From: Caldilineae bacterium
GTDB lineage: Bacteria > Chloroflexota > Anaerolineae > JAAEKA01
Assembly: GCA_020634555.1 (NCBI GenBank)
Contig: JACKBK010000024.1
Span: 1 to 53,832, forward strand
Length of the DNA stretch: 53,832 bases
Direction of reading: 5' to 3'
Below are positions 8,684 to 17,321 of this stretch, piece after piece (position 1 is the stretch's first letter; the number at the start of each line of letters is the position of its first letter). The notes beneath the pieces are model-generated. The model searched no databases. It worked only from the letters and a program-made list of their open reading frames with translations, and was not told where the DNA came from. The position numbers and the translations under genes were made by a program.

Positions 8684-9916
8684 ATGAACTACCTACATTT
8701 TCTTCCCAGGAATATTGTGATCGCGGCCGGGCTACTGCTGCTGGCCGGAGCGTTAGCGGCGTGCAACAACGAAAGCAGGCCGCCAGATGCCTCTGTAACA
8801 GCCACGGCTACATCTGTCGAAGTCGCAGCGGTGGCGGCGCAGCCGTCGCCCAGTGCCACGGATACGGCAACGCTCACACCGACGACCGAACCGACGGCAA
8901 CACCGACCACCACGCCAACATCAACCCCAACGCCAACCGCTACACCCACTCCGGCGCCTCAGGCCATCCAACTCACGACCGGAGGATGCTGCACGCAGCC
9001 CTTCTGGTCGCCCGACTCGCAGCAGGTGCGCTTTATCGACAAGCCGGCCGCGGATCAACCAGTCGGCATTTGGGGCGTGTCAGTTGATGCTCCGCAGACC
9101 GCGCCAGAGTTTGTCACCGATCGCCTGGAGGAGAGCACCGCATCTCCCGACTACCTGATCGAGACAAACGGCGACACGACGGTCATCGAGCGGCGGGCGG
9201 ACGGCCAGCGCTGGACTGTGCCAGCCGGTGGCCGAACCGTCTACATATCCCCTGATGAGACGCGAATTGCCTGGGCCGTTACGAACAGCGACGCGCCGTC
9301 CAGCAATCAGGTCTCGGCGCTGTGGCTGGCAAACCTGGATGGCTCGGATGCACAACAAATCGCCACGTTGCCGCGCGGCGGGCTAAGCGGCTGGATTTCA
9401 AATGACGTGTTGTTTATCAGCAGCCGCGAAAGCCTTGACTCGCGGCAACAAATCCTGTACGCACTGTCAGTATCCGACGGCACACGTACGGAACTGGCGC
9501 GCGCCGAGCGCATGCGCGGCCAAAGCCTCTCACCCAGCGGCGCCTGGCTGGTTTACTACGTCACGTTCGATTCCGATCCTTCGAAGAATGGCATCTGGCT
9601 GGTAAGCACCGATGGCAGCCAGAGCATGGTCCTCGACCACGACCTCTTCGGCGCCTACCAATGGCGCAATTGTCCCGACGGCTGCACCCCCGAAGAGGAC
9701 CGGCTGCTGATGGTGCCGTTCCGGCCAGACGCAACCTATCACTGGCTGGTCGAACTCAATCCCGCGACCGGCGAGGTGCGCCAACTCACAGACCCGGACG
9801 TCACGCCCATTAAGATCGCCAACGGCGACTGGCGAGTCTCCCCCGACGGTCGAACAATCGCCTTTGTGGAAAGCAGCGATCGCAATATCTGGTTGCTTGA
9901 CCTACCGGAAGGGTAG
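8684..9916 (+). CDS. Lipoprotein with Thr/Pro linker and TolB-like propeller repeats
   Basis: 410 residues. The lipobox ALAAC gives a lipidated Cys near position 27. A long TPTxTP linker (about residues 60-90) follows. The rest has repeated SPD segments (FWSPDSQQVRF, ISPDETRIAW, SPSGAWLVYY, VSPDGRTIAFVES) of the WD40-like/TolB beta-propeller class. Exported and anchored; probably binds a ligand or partner outside the cell. It is 6 nt after the M23 gene. No catalytic residue is evident and no specific function is assigned. A related propeller lipoprotein is at 13564-15204. Confidence 0.85.
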   Translation: MNYLHFLPRNIVIAAGLLLLAGALAACNNESRPPDASVTATATSVEVAAVAAQPSPSATDTATLTPTTEPTATPTTTPTSTPTPTATPTPAPQAIQLTTGGCCTQPFWSPDSQQVRFIDKPAADQPVGIWGVSVDAPQTAPEFVTDRLEESTASPDYLIETNGDTTVIERRADGQRWTVPAGGRTVYISPDETRIAWAVTNSDAPSSNQVSALWLANLDGSDAQQIATLPRGGLSGWISNDVLFISSRESLDSRQQILYALSVSDGTRTELARAERMRGQSLSPSGAWLVYYVTFDSDPSKNGIWLVSTDGSQSMVLDHDLFGAYQWRNCPDGCTPEEDRLLMVPFRPDATYHWLVELNPATGEVRQLTDPDVTPIKIANGDWRVSPDGRTIAFVESSDRNIWLLDLPEG

Positions 9917-10024
9917 CTCGCAGCAAGAAGGGGAACCAAACCGAGATGGCTGTGCTACCGTGGGTGCAGTCAGGCAAGTTTACTGGAACGCCGCCAGGAT
10001 CGTGCGCTCGCGCCAGGAGAATTG

Positions 10025-10084
10025 ACAGGATCAACAGGAATTGAACATCTTGGTTAGAGCATTTCCAAATTCTGTTGATCCTGT
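10025..10084. repeat. Palindromic ACAGGATCAACAG repeat
   Basis: ACAGGATCAACAG (10025-10037) has a perfect inverted copy, CTGTTGATCCTGT (10072-10084), with partly matching sequence further in. It sits between the two convergent genes at 8684-9916 and 10148-11314. It is a typical dispersed intergenic palindrome and lacks a T-tract. Confidence 0.65.
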
Positions 10085-10147
10085 AAAACCGCTGCTCCTT
10101 TTTCCGCTGAACATCAGCTGAGCATCAAATGAACGAGCGTGCGCGTC

Positions 10148-11314
10148 CTATCCAAACGGATCGGGCTCCAGAACGGCGCTGTGGAACCCTGGCAGCTCGT
10201 AGTATTTCGGCAACGACAGCAGGTTGTTACCCGGATGGTCGTCAGCCGGCGTTGTAAGATACGACCAGTGGGAATCAGGCGGCGAGACAACGCTCACCGG
10301 CGTGTGGCTGCCGTCGCCGTCGAGCACGTAGAACGCCTTCCTGCCGTCCTGGATCATGCCGCAGGCGTCTGATCTGCCCATCCACCACGAGTTGCCGTTG
10401 ACCACCCCGCCCACGTTGGCGATGTAGTACGACTTGCGGTCACGGCTGAAGCCGCGCGAGATGCCCTGGATCTGGATGTCGTGCTCGGCCGGTAGTTGCG
10501 AAGGGATGGCCCGCCATTTCACCCTGGCTTTGATAAGGGAGTGCAACGTATAGGCGAAGTCGCCTGCTTCTGGCAGCGCCGGGTTGTCGAACAGGTTGTC
10601 GTCGAAATCCAGGGTGAAATCGCCCTCGTTGATGAGCTGCGCAGCGGTGGCGAGGTGAAAGGCCCGCCCCATCACCTGGTCCTTGTCGATGCCGGCCCAA
10701 GCCAATTCGGGGAGGTTCATCGCGTTGCGCATGGCCTGTGAAACGACATCCGAGGCGCCGTCGGAGATGGTCTGCTGGACCACGTCGAAGCGCGCCCGCA
10801 GCTCGTCCTCGATGGCCTTGTCGCGGGCAGCGCCGTTGTTGACCCGGTCCTGGACCGCCTGGTTGAACTCCAGCAGGTTGATGCCGGTGACGAAGCTCTC
10901 GAGCGTGTTGGCGACGAAGTTATTGAGCGCCTGATGTCCGGCCTCAGCCGCGTCGTCCGGCACGTTGTTTTCTTCCAGCACCACCGCGGCAAAACCGACA
11001 GCGCCGGGCACATCCGTCGAGTTGCCCTGGGCATCGGTGAGCTTGATCGGCTTGATCGTCGTCTCCCAGGTGCCGACGTTGGCGGGGATGCTGATCTTGG
11101 CGCCCGGCCGCACGTTGCGGGTGCCAAGGCAGCCGTGGCTGCCCTGGCTGAAGAAGTAGTCGGGCGTCCAGTTGAAACGGGCCAATGCCTGCTTCATGGT
11201 GGAGCCATCGAACTTGAAGCCGATGACCCACATATAAGGCTCAGAGGCCTCTTCGTCGGCGCCGTGAAAACAGAACAGCCGCCACAGTTTGACGCGAACG
11301 GGTATCTCGTCCAT
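10148..11314 (-). CDS. Hypothetical protein, no recognised family
   Basis: 388 residues. Begins MDEIPVRVKLWRLFCFHGAD, so cytoplasmic by appearance: no signal peptide and no membrane segment. The N-terminal third has features of a beta-rich domain (FKFDGSTMKQALARFNW; GAKISIPANVGTW). The middle (about 125-230) is helical with acidic and Asn-rich text. The C-terminal third is rich in Trp, Tyr, Gly and Asp, with NGNSWWMGRSDACGM. The start has GGGAG about 9 nt upstream. It stands alone, convergent with the propeller lipoprotein gene, and a strong hairpin (11401-11434) lies in its upstream region. I do not recognise it and assign no function. Confidence 0.75.
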   Translation of the reverse strand: MDEIPVRVKLWRLFCFHGADEEASEPYMWVIGFKFDGSTMKQALARFNWTPDYFFSQGSHGCLGTRNVRPGAKISIPANVGTWETTIKPIKLTDAQGNSTDVPGAVGFAAVVLEENNVPDDAAEAGHQALNNFVANTLESFVTGINLLEFNQAVQDRVNNGAARDKAIEDELRARFDVVQQTISDGASDVVSQAMRNAMNLPELAWAGIDKDQVMGRAFHLATAAQLINEGDFTLDFDDNLFDNPALPEAGDFAYTLHSLIKARVKWRAIPSQLPAEHDIQIQGISRGFSRDRKSYYIANVGGVVNGNSWWMGRSDACGMIQDGRKAFYVLDGDGSHTPVSVVSPPDSHWSYLTTPADDHPGNNLLSLPKYYELPGFHSAVLEPDPFG

Positions 11315-11400
11315 TGTTCATCTCCCAATCATCTGCAACATCTCAGTCCACACAGGACCGTCATACAATCTTCCAACGACCGTTCTACTCCAACGACACA

Positions 11401-11434
11401 GGCCGAGGGACTGTGGTTTCACAGCTCCTCGGCC
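11401..11434. other. Compound hairpin
   Basis: Outer stem GGCCGAGG/CCTCGGCC (11401-11408 with 11427-11434) and inner stem CTGTG/CACAG (11411-11415 with 11420-11424) around a GTTT loop. It lies about 87 nt upstream of the minus-strand start at 11314, possibly in its leader. Neither side has a clear T-tract. Confidence 0.5.
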
Positions 11435-11673
11435 CAGTAGTTGGGGTCTATAGATTGTTTAACGCACTCTATCGCCGAATCGCGTCAGACATTGGGGAAT
11501 AAAGCAAACTCGCGGAGGCGAACTCAGAAGAGCGTACTAACCCAGTGAAGACCATCTCTCATCCCGCTGCGCTGCGTGGGCTCCAGCACAAAGCAGCCGC
11601 GGTGCCACCGGCCGGATTGCCCCCTTGCACTGGCTGTTCGAGCGGATACTGTCAGTCATATCGAAGAATTCTG

Positions 11674-11718
11674 GCAACACCCGCCGGGACGAATTCGTCC
11701 GGCGGGTGTTGCGCGTTT
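11674..11718 (+). terminator. Terminator-like hairpin without an upstream gene
   Basis: GCAACACCCGCCG (from 11674) pairs with its complement ending at 11712; the inner palindrome GACGAATTCGTC extends the stem, with one bulged base. It is followed by GCGTTTTC. No plus-strand gene precedes it, so it may end a small RNA or be a remnant. Confidence 0.55.
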
Positions 11719-11798
11719 TCAGAGATGGCGCCTCTTCTAACGGTCGCCATCTTTGACTCAAATCCTGTGACAGTCAACACAAAGCCCATGAGTTCTTT

Positions 11799-11827
11799 AC
11801 ATTTTCTGAACATTCCTCTGGTATTCT
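11799..11827 (+). promoter_or_regulatory. Shared promoter-like motif, copy 3
   Basis: Third copy of the block also seen at 4647-4675 and 5581-5609. It carries TCTGAACAT and CTGGTATTCT with the same spacing. It lies 159 nt upstream of the export operon start at 11987. Confidence 0.6.
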
Positions 11828-11851
11828 TGGTTTGTAACTGCTCACTCGTCA

Positions 11852-11869
11852 CTCCCGCGGAGGCGGGAG
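11852..11869. repeat. CTCCCGC...GCGGGAG palindrome
   Basis: A 7-bp perfect dyad around GGAG, with a further half copy near 11891. It belongs to the same loose class of palindromes as those at 27189-27236 and 44389-44418. Confidence 0.5.
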
Positions 11870-11986
11870 GTCACACTTCACAGGCGCTCGACTCCCGCCT
11901 CCATGAGCGTGGCCCAACAGTGAAACCTGAGTTGTTGCCTGGCAGATACGTCACACCTACGTTTGCACTTTTGCAAGGAATGAACC

Positions 11987-13522
11987 ATGAAGAACAAAAA
12001 GAAATCGCTTTGGCGCTGGTTAGCGCTGGTTGTGGTGATCGCGGCTCTGATCGCAGGTGGTCTGTACTTTTATCGCAGTCAAACAACGCTCGCTCAAGAG
12101 CCAACCGAAACGCCGCTGCAAACCACCACCGTGCGCCGCGGGGATCTTGTAGTTTCAGCGACCGGCGCGGGCACAGTCATCCCGGCCTCGGAGGTAAGTC
12201 TGGGTTTCGACAGCGGCGGATTACTTGTTGAAATCCCGGTGCAGGTAGGCGACCGCGTGCAGGCCGGCGACGTTTTGGCGCGCGTCGACGACACCAGCGC
12301 CCGCAGCCAGGTGAAACAGGCGGAACTCAACCTGACTGAGGCTCAACTGCAACTTGCAAAACTGCTGGAGGATCCATCAGCCGAGGAACTGGCATCCGCT
12401 CAAGCCAACCTGGCATCTGCCCAGGCGACCCTGGAGAGTCGTTTGACACCCGCCACCTCTCAAGACACAGTTGCAGCCCGCCAGAGCTTACTCAGCGCAC
12501 AACAAAACCTGTCTGCGCTGTTGGCCGGCCCGTCTGCCGAGGACGCCACGAGCGCCGAAGCAGACCTGAAGCTGGTCGAGATCGCTCTCCAGACAGCCCA
12601 GACTGACTACGACAGGGTGTCTTGGCGTCCTGAGGTAGGTCAGTTGCCGCAAGCTGCTGCCCTGCAGGAAGCTACTCTGGCCTACGAGAAGGCCAAGGCA
12701 TCCTATGACACCCAGATGAAAGGGGCGACCGACGCCGAGATATCAGCCGCGCGCGCCAATGTAGCTCAAGCGCAGTCGCAGCTTGATGATCTGCTGGGTG
12801 GTTCGTCCGACCAAGACGTTGCGGCGGCCCAGGCTTCTGTAGACCAGGCGCAAGCGCAGCTTGATGCCTTGCTGGCAGGCACCTCATCCGTCGATCTCGA
12901 ATTGGCCCAGATCAGTGTCGAGCAGGCGCAGGACTCTCTCCAGACAGCCCAGACACAACTCGAAAACACGGCGCTTATTGCACCCCTCACAGGCACCGTG
13001 CTGACAGTGGATGCCAGCGTTGGCGAACGTGTCGGCTCCACTGCATTTATCACGCTGGCCGACCTGGAACAGCCTCTCCTGGAGGTGTACCTGGACGAAA
13101 CCGACCTGGACAACGTGGGGGTCGGCTACGAAGCGGATGTGGTCTTTGATGCCCTGCCTGATCAAACATTCACGGGACACGTGACCCAGGTGGATCCGCA
13201 GCTAACGAACTCCAACGGCACAACCGTGATGCGAACTATCGTCCAGTTGGATGCCGATTCCTTCACCAAGCCCCAGGTGCTCCCCATCGGGCTAAACGCC
13301 TCAGTTGATGTGATTGGCGGCCGGGCCACCCAGGCTCTGCTGGTTCCAGTCGAGGCACTGCGTGAGATCTCGTCTGGCGAATATGCTGTCTTCGTGGTTG
13401 AAAACGGTGAGCCAACCCTGCACATGGTCGAAGTAGGCTTGATGGACTTCACCTACGCCGAGATCCTCAGTGGCCTCGAGCAGGGCGACGTAGTAACAAC
13501 AGGAATCGTAGCCACGAATTAG
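11987..13522 (+). CDS. HlyD/MacA-type periplasmic adaptor of an ABC exporter
   Basis: 511 residues. An N-terminal signal anchor (about residues 8-29, ALVVVIAALIAGGLYFY) is followed by a beta-barrel/lipoyl part (GDRVQAGDVLARVDD), a long helical hairpin with Ala/Gln-rich coiled-coil repeats (QAELNLTEAQLQLAKLL and three more), the second lipoyl half (TALIAPLTGTVLTVDASVGE) and a membrane-proximal beta domain. This is the membrane fusion protein architecture. The hairpin is longer than usual for MacA. AAGGAA precedes the start. Its partners, the MacB-like ATPase and permease, are at 15215 and 15922, with a lipoprotein gene in between. Confidence 0.9.
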   Translation: MKNKKKSLWRWLALVVVIAALIAGGLYFYRSQTTLAQEPTETPLQTTTVRRGDLVVSATGAGTVIPASEVSLGFDSGGLLVEIPVQVGDRVQAGDVLARVDDTSARSQVKQAELNLTEAQLQLAKLLEDPSAEELASAQANLASAQATLESRLTPATSQDTVAARQSLLSAQQNLSALLAGPSAEDATSAEADLKLVEIALQTAQTDYDRVSWRPEVGQLPQAAALQEATLAYEKAKASYDTQMKGATDAEISAARANVAQAQSQLDDLLGGSSDQDVAAAQASVDQAQAQLDALLAGTSSVDLELAQISVEQAQDSLQTAQTQLENTALIAPLTGTVLTVDASVGERVGSTAFITLADLEQPLLEVYLDETDLDNVGVGYEADVVFDALPDQTFTGHVTQVDPQLTNSNGTTVMRTIVQLDADSFTKPQVLPIGLNASVDVIGGRATQALLVPVEALREISSGEYAVFVVENGEPTLHMVEVGLMDFTYAEILSGLEQGDVVTTGIVATN

Positions 13523-13563
13523 CGCTCGCCGGCCGGCGCTGCGCGGCGCCAGGAGCAAGTACG

Positions 13564-15204
13564 ATGAAACCCATTCTGATCTCATGTATCGCTGCAGTGC
13601 TGATCCTTGCCGCCGGCTGTGCAGCTTCATCGCCATCGACTGATGTTGCGATTGATGCCGCCCAAGCTGTTGCTGCCGAGTCAACCATCGTAACTGAGAT
13701 TGCTGCAAACAACGATACATCCCGGCAAGCGCAAGAAGCGCAGCCGGTGAACACAACAGCGCAAGCTCTCCCGACAAACAATGCACCTGCGACAGATGCT
13801 GAGGCGACCAACAGCGAGAGCACACAAACAGCAGCCGAGCTGCAGGTTGAAGACTTCGTGCGCACAGCACGCACACTGACGATGACCATGGTCTACGAGC
13901 AGCCGGTTATCGATTCGCAGCCGCTAGGCGAGCTGAAGACTGACAGCGTTGTGGTTGTAACACAGGCTGCCAGCGGTTGGTACAAGATCATCTTTGTCGA
14001 CAAAGGAAACCGCTATGGCTGGATTTCTCAGGATTCCGTGACCTTCGATGCGTTGTCTCGCACATCTTCTGTGCAGGCGCAGGCCGTCGTTACGCCTGAA
14101 GAAACCCCCGATGCTTCCGAAGTGTCGGCGGCTGAAACCGACCAGGACAGCCAGGCCGTCGCGGACAACCAAATTATCCTGACGAACAACGCCGAGGCTG
14201 CAACCTCATCCGCAGCGCAAAGCCCAGAAGCAATCGCAGATGTAACTACCAACAGCGGATTGAATGGCCGGCTGGTGTTTCAGACAGTCAGTGGCGGGAC
14301 CATCTATGTCTACGATCTCGCGAGCAAGACTCTGCGGGTTCTGACGGGTGGATTTGACCCGGCGCTCAGTCCTGATGGTACTACGGTGGCGTTCACTCGC
14401 CAGGGCGGCGAACAGGGACTCTATCTGATCGACATCAACGACTGCCAGGAGACTGGATGCGTTGCCGGCTCTAATGAGCGACTGATCTACAGCGGTAGCG
14501 AGTCGCTGCGGGCGCCCGACTGGAGCCCGGACGGCCAGTACATCGTCTTTAGCCGCGTCAGCGGCCATACCTACTGCCGGCAGGTGGGGCCGCGCTGCGT
14601 GCCTGACCGGCCCGGCCTGGAAAACTACCCGTTGATAACCATGGATCAGCGCGGGTTGAGCCGAGTGGACTACGACGGCAACAACTACCGCGATATCCCG
14701 GCGTTGTTGTCTGCCAACTCGCCAGACTGGACCGAGTCAGGAATCGTCTACCAGAGCGAGGATGGCATCCAGCTCACAGCCGATACACCCGAGGATACCA
14801 ACCGGCTTGCGCTGGGCGGTTTTGAGTATCGATACCAGGACCCTGCCTGGCAGCCAGGCGGCGCTCGCATCGTGCTTCAGAGCAAGGAAGGCAGCCATAC
14901 GGAGATCTTCTCGATGAACGCCGACGGCTCTGGACTGGTAGCCTTGACGAGACCCACCAACGCCATGGCCGACGAGCTGCCACAAAACGTCAGCCCGGCC
15001 TGGAGTCCCGATGGCAGGTCCATTGTCTTCCTGAGCAACCGGGACGAAAACGGATCGGCGGGCAAGTGGCAGCTTTGGGTGATGGATGCCGATGGCAGCA
15101 ACCAGCGCCTTCTGGATCCTGATGTGCTGGGCCAGATCAACTTTCGCTACGACAACAACGCTGACCAGATGGTGGATTGGGGCGTGCAGCCCGCTCTGCC
15201 ATAG
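13564..15204 (+). CDS. Lipoprotein with SH3-like domain and TolB-type propeller
   Basis: 546 residues. Signal peptide with lipobox LAAGC (Cys near 19), then an Ala/Thr/Asn/Gln linker. An SH3b-like module lies near residues 98-160 (LGELKTDSVVVVTQAASGWY; GNRYGWISQDSV). A second linker leads to PD40/TolB repeats from about 235 onward (ALSPDGTTVAFTR, WSPDGQYIVFSR, WSPDGRSIVFLSNRDENG, LWVMDADGSN). It sits inside the export operon, 41 nt after the adaptor and 10 nt before the ATPase, so it probably works with the exporter outside the membrane, for example in cell-wall or substrate binding. That role is inferred only from context. Confidence 0.85.
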   Translation: MKPILISCIAAVLILAAGCAASSPSTDVAIDAAQAVAAESTIVTEIAANNDTSRQAQEAQPVNTTAQALPTNNAPATDAEATNSESTQTAAELQVEDFVRTARTLTMTMVYEQPVIDSQPLGELKTDSVVVVTQAASGWYKIIFVDKGNRYGWISQDSVTFDALSRTSSVQAQAVVTPEETPDASEVSAAETDQDSQAVADNQIILTNNAEAATSSAAQSPEAIADVTTNSGLNGRLVFQTVSGGTIYVYDLASKTLRVLTGGFDPALSPDGTTVAFTRQGGEQGLYLIDINDCQETGCVAGSNERLIYSGSESLRAPDWSPDGQYIVFSRVSGHTYCRQVGPRCVPDRPGLENYPLITMDQRGLSRVDYDGNNYRDIPALLSANSPDWTESGIVYQSEDGIQLTADTPEDTNRLALGGFEYRYQDPAWQPGGARIVLQSKEGSHTEIFSMNADGSGLVALTRPTNAMADELPQNVSPAWSPDGRSIVFLSNRDENGSAGKWQLWVMDADGSNQRLLDPDVLGQINFRYDNNADQMVDWGVQPALP

Positions 15205-15214
15205 AGGAGAAACG

Positions 15215-15931
15215 ATGGTACCGATAATCCAAACCGAAGGATTGCGCAAGATATATGAGATGGGCAGCGTCCAGGTGAAAGCGCTGGACGGCGTGGACAT
15301 CCGCATCGACGTCGGTGAATTCGTAGCGGTGATGGGATCGTCCGGCTCGGGCAAGAGCACGCTCATGAATATTCTGGGCTGCCTGGACCGGCCGACCGAA
15401 GGCCAATACTTTCTGGCCGGCGAGGATGTCAGCGGACTGAACAAAGTACAGCTTGCCGCGATCCGCAATCGCCAGCTTGGCTTCATCTTCCAATCGTTCA
15501 ACCTGCTGGCGCGCACATCCGCCCTGCGCAACGTGATGCTGCCGCTGGTCTACAAGCGCAACGGACGGGGACTCTCCACCGATGAGCGTGAGGAGCGCGC
15601 CATGGCAGCCCTTGAGGCCGTCGGTCTGGCGGACCGCGCCGACCACGAACCCAACGAGCTGTCGGGCGGGCAGCGCCAGCGCGTCGCCATCGCCCGCGCA
15701 CTGGTCAACGACCCGGCGCTGATCATGGCCGACGAGCCGACCGGCAATCTGGATACCAGAACCGGTGAAGAGATCATGGAAATCCTGCATGACCTGCACG
15801 CGCGCGGTCGCACCATCGTTATGGTAACGCACGAGCCCCACATCGCAGCCCAGACCCAACGGACTATCACCATGGTGGACGGCAGAATCGCAACAGCCGA
15901 TGCCCAGGAAGAAGAACCGCAATGGCAGTAA
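15215..15931 (+). CDS. MacB/LolD-type ABC transporter ATPase
   Basis: 238 residues. Walker A GSSGSGKST at residues 41-49, Q-loop in GFIFQSFNLL, signature LSGGQRQRVAIARAL, Walker B LIMADEPTGNLD, and H-loop in VTHE. This matches the LolD/MacB ATPase group, which powers mechanotransmission rather than classical transport. The start at 15215 follows AGAGGAGA, which overlaps the stop of the preceding lipoprotein gene; an earlier in-frame ATG at 15086 would overlap that gene heavily and is rejected. The last 10 nt overlap the permease gene. Confidence 0.95.
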   Translation: MVPIIQTEGLRKIYEMGSVQVKALDGVDIRIDVGEFVAVMGSSGSGKSTLMNILGCLDRPTEGQYFLAGEDVSGLNKVQLAAIRNRQLGFIFQSFNLLARTSALRNVMLPLVYKRNGRGLSTDEREERAMAALEAVGLADRADHEPNELSGGQRQRVAIARALVNDPALIMADEPTGNLDTRTGEEIMEILHDLHARGRTIVMVTHEPHIAAQTQRTITMVDGRIATADAQEEEPQWQ

Positions 15932-17235
15932 CACAAGAACATCCTCCCGTTGCGCTCGGCAATACGCCGCGCGATCTGCATGACGAGGCCGCAGAAAGCA
16001 CGCGGCTGATCAGCCCGCTGGAGATCTTTCGCATTGCCTGGGAAGGCATTCTGCGCAACAAGATCCGCTCGCTGCTGACCATGCTGGGCGTGATCATTGG
16101 CGTAGCCGCGGTGATCGTCATGATCGCTATCAGCGCCGGCACCGAGGCAACCATCGCCGACCAGATCAAGGGGCTGGGCGCCAACCTGCTGTTTATTCAG
16201 GCATCCTTCGGGCGCGGCGGGCCCGGTGGGAATGAAACCGGCCCCATGTTGACCTACGACGATGTCGCCATTGTGGCCGGCATAAACGGCGTGGTCGGGA
16301 CCTCTGTGGAGATGCCGACAAATCAGCCCGTCAAGGCCAACGGCACGACTCTCACCGACGTCCAACTGGTGGGTACAACACCGGACTACCCGTCGGTAAG
16401 GGAGGTGTCCCTGGCTGATGGGCGGTTCCTGAACGAGCAAGACATGGACCGCAAGACAAAGGTAGCGGTGCTAGGGGCTGGCGTGGCCCAGGAGATATTC
16501 GGCGACGCGGACCCCATCGGCCAGTCCATCACCGTTGACAATGTCAAACTGACGGTGGTGGGAGTCATGGCAGACAAGGGTGTGGTTGGGAACACCGACT
16601 TCGATGCGCGCGTCTACGTGCCCATTACGCTGGTCTATTCCCGCTTTGTGCCCAGCCAGTTTGCGCGCTTCGTCGGCGATCGCGTCCAGCTCATCTTTGC
16701 CCAGATCGATGAAAATGCCAACCTGGATGATGTCAAAACACAGATCCAACTCAAGCTGGCTTCCAGCAAGGGCATCTCGGTCTCTGAACTGCCCTTTACC
16801 ATGCAGACCCAGGACGATATCATCGAGACTCAAGGAGCCGCTACCGAGGCGTTCCGCAACCTGCTGGCATGGGTAGCCGGTGTGTCGCTGATCGTCGGCG
16901 GCATCGGAATCATGAACATCATGCTGGTCAGTGTCACCGAGCGGACGCGCGAGATCGGCATCCGCCAGTCGGTGGGCGCAACGCCTAACGACATCCGCCT
17001 GCAGTTCCTGGCTGAGGCGTTGATGTTGAGTCTGGTCGGAGGTTTGATCGGAATCGCTGCCGGAGTTGCCGGGGCGATTCTGTTCGGCGCGACCAGCGAC
17101 ATGCGCACCGTGATCGTGCCGGGATCGATCGTGCTGGCCTTTGCATCGGCGGCAGCCATCGGTGTGTTCTTCGGCTTCTATCCTGCCAACAAGGCCGCGC
17201 AGCTCGATCCGATCGACGCGCTGCGGCATGAGTAA
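15922..17235 (+). CDS. MacB-like ABC transporter permease (FtsX family)
   Basis: 437 residues. First membrane helix near residues 45-68 (SLLTMLGVIIGVAAVIVMIA), then a MacB periplasmic core domain of about 220 residues (GLGANLLFIQ through DDIIETQGA), then three helices typical of FtsX (WVAGVSLIVGGIGIMNIMLV; ALMLSLVGGLIGIAAG; IVLAFASAAAIGVFFGFYPA) ending APLDP-like KAAQLDPIDALRHE, a hallmark of the family. ATP-driven conformational change would drive export through the adaptor at 11987. Its start overlaps the ATPase stop, showing tight coupling. The substrate is unknown. Confidence 0.93.
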   Translation: MAVTQEHPPVALGNTPRDLHDEAAESTRLISPLEIFRIAWEGILRNKIRSLLTMLGVIIGVAAVIVMIAISAGTEATIADQIKGLGANLLFIQASFGRGGPGGNETGPMLTYDDVAIVAGINGVVGTSVEMPTNQPVKANGTTLTDVQLVGTTPDYPSVREVSLADGRFLNEQDMDRKTKVAVLGAGVAQEIFGDADPIGQSITVDNVKLTVVGVMADKGVVGNTDFDARVYVPITLVYSRFVPSQFARFVGDRVQLIFAQIDENANLDDVKTQIQLKLASSKGISVSELPFTMQTQDDIIETQGAATEAFRNLLAWVAGVSLIVGGIGIMNIMLVSVTERTREIGIRQSVGATPNDIRLQFLAEALMLSLVGGLIGIAAGVAGAILFGATSDMRTVIVPGSIVLAFASAAAIGVFFGFYPANKAAQLDPIDALRHE

Positions 17236-17321
17236 CCATGACCGTGGATGGTGGCTCGGATTGCGGAGGTCGCGCTGATTTTCGCAGTCGCAACGAGACA
17301 AAGACAAGGAGACTATGTTCT

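Larger units (their letters stand above)
11315..11986. other. Long intergenic region with several structured elements
   Basis: 672 nt between divergent genes. I see no convincing gene; the long plus-strand reading frame through 11545-12231 looks non-coding. It contains a compound hairpin at 11401-11434, a terminator-like hairpin at 11674-11712, the promoter-like motif at 11799-11827 and a small palindrome at 11852-11869. Confidence 0.6.

Noticed and set aside
11545..12231. Plus-strand frame of 228 codons reaching into the adaptor gene
   Set aside because: It crosses a terminator hairpin and overlaps the adaptor start out of frame; the composition is irregular with many Cys, Pro and Ser.
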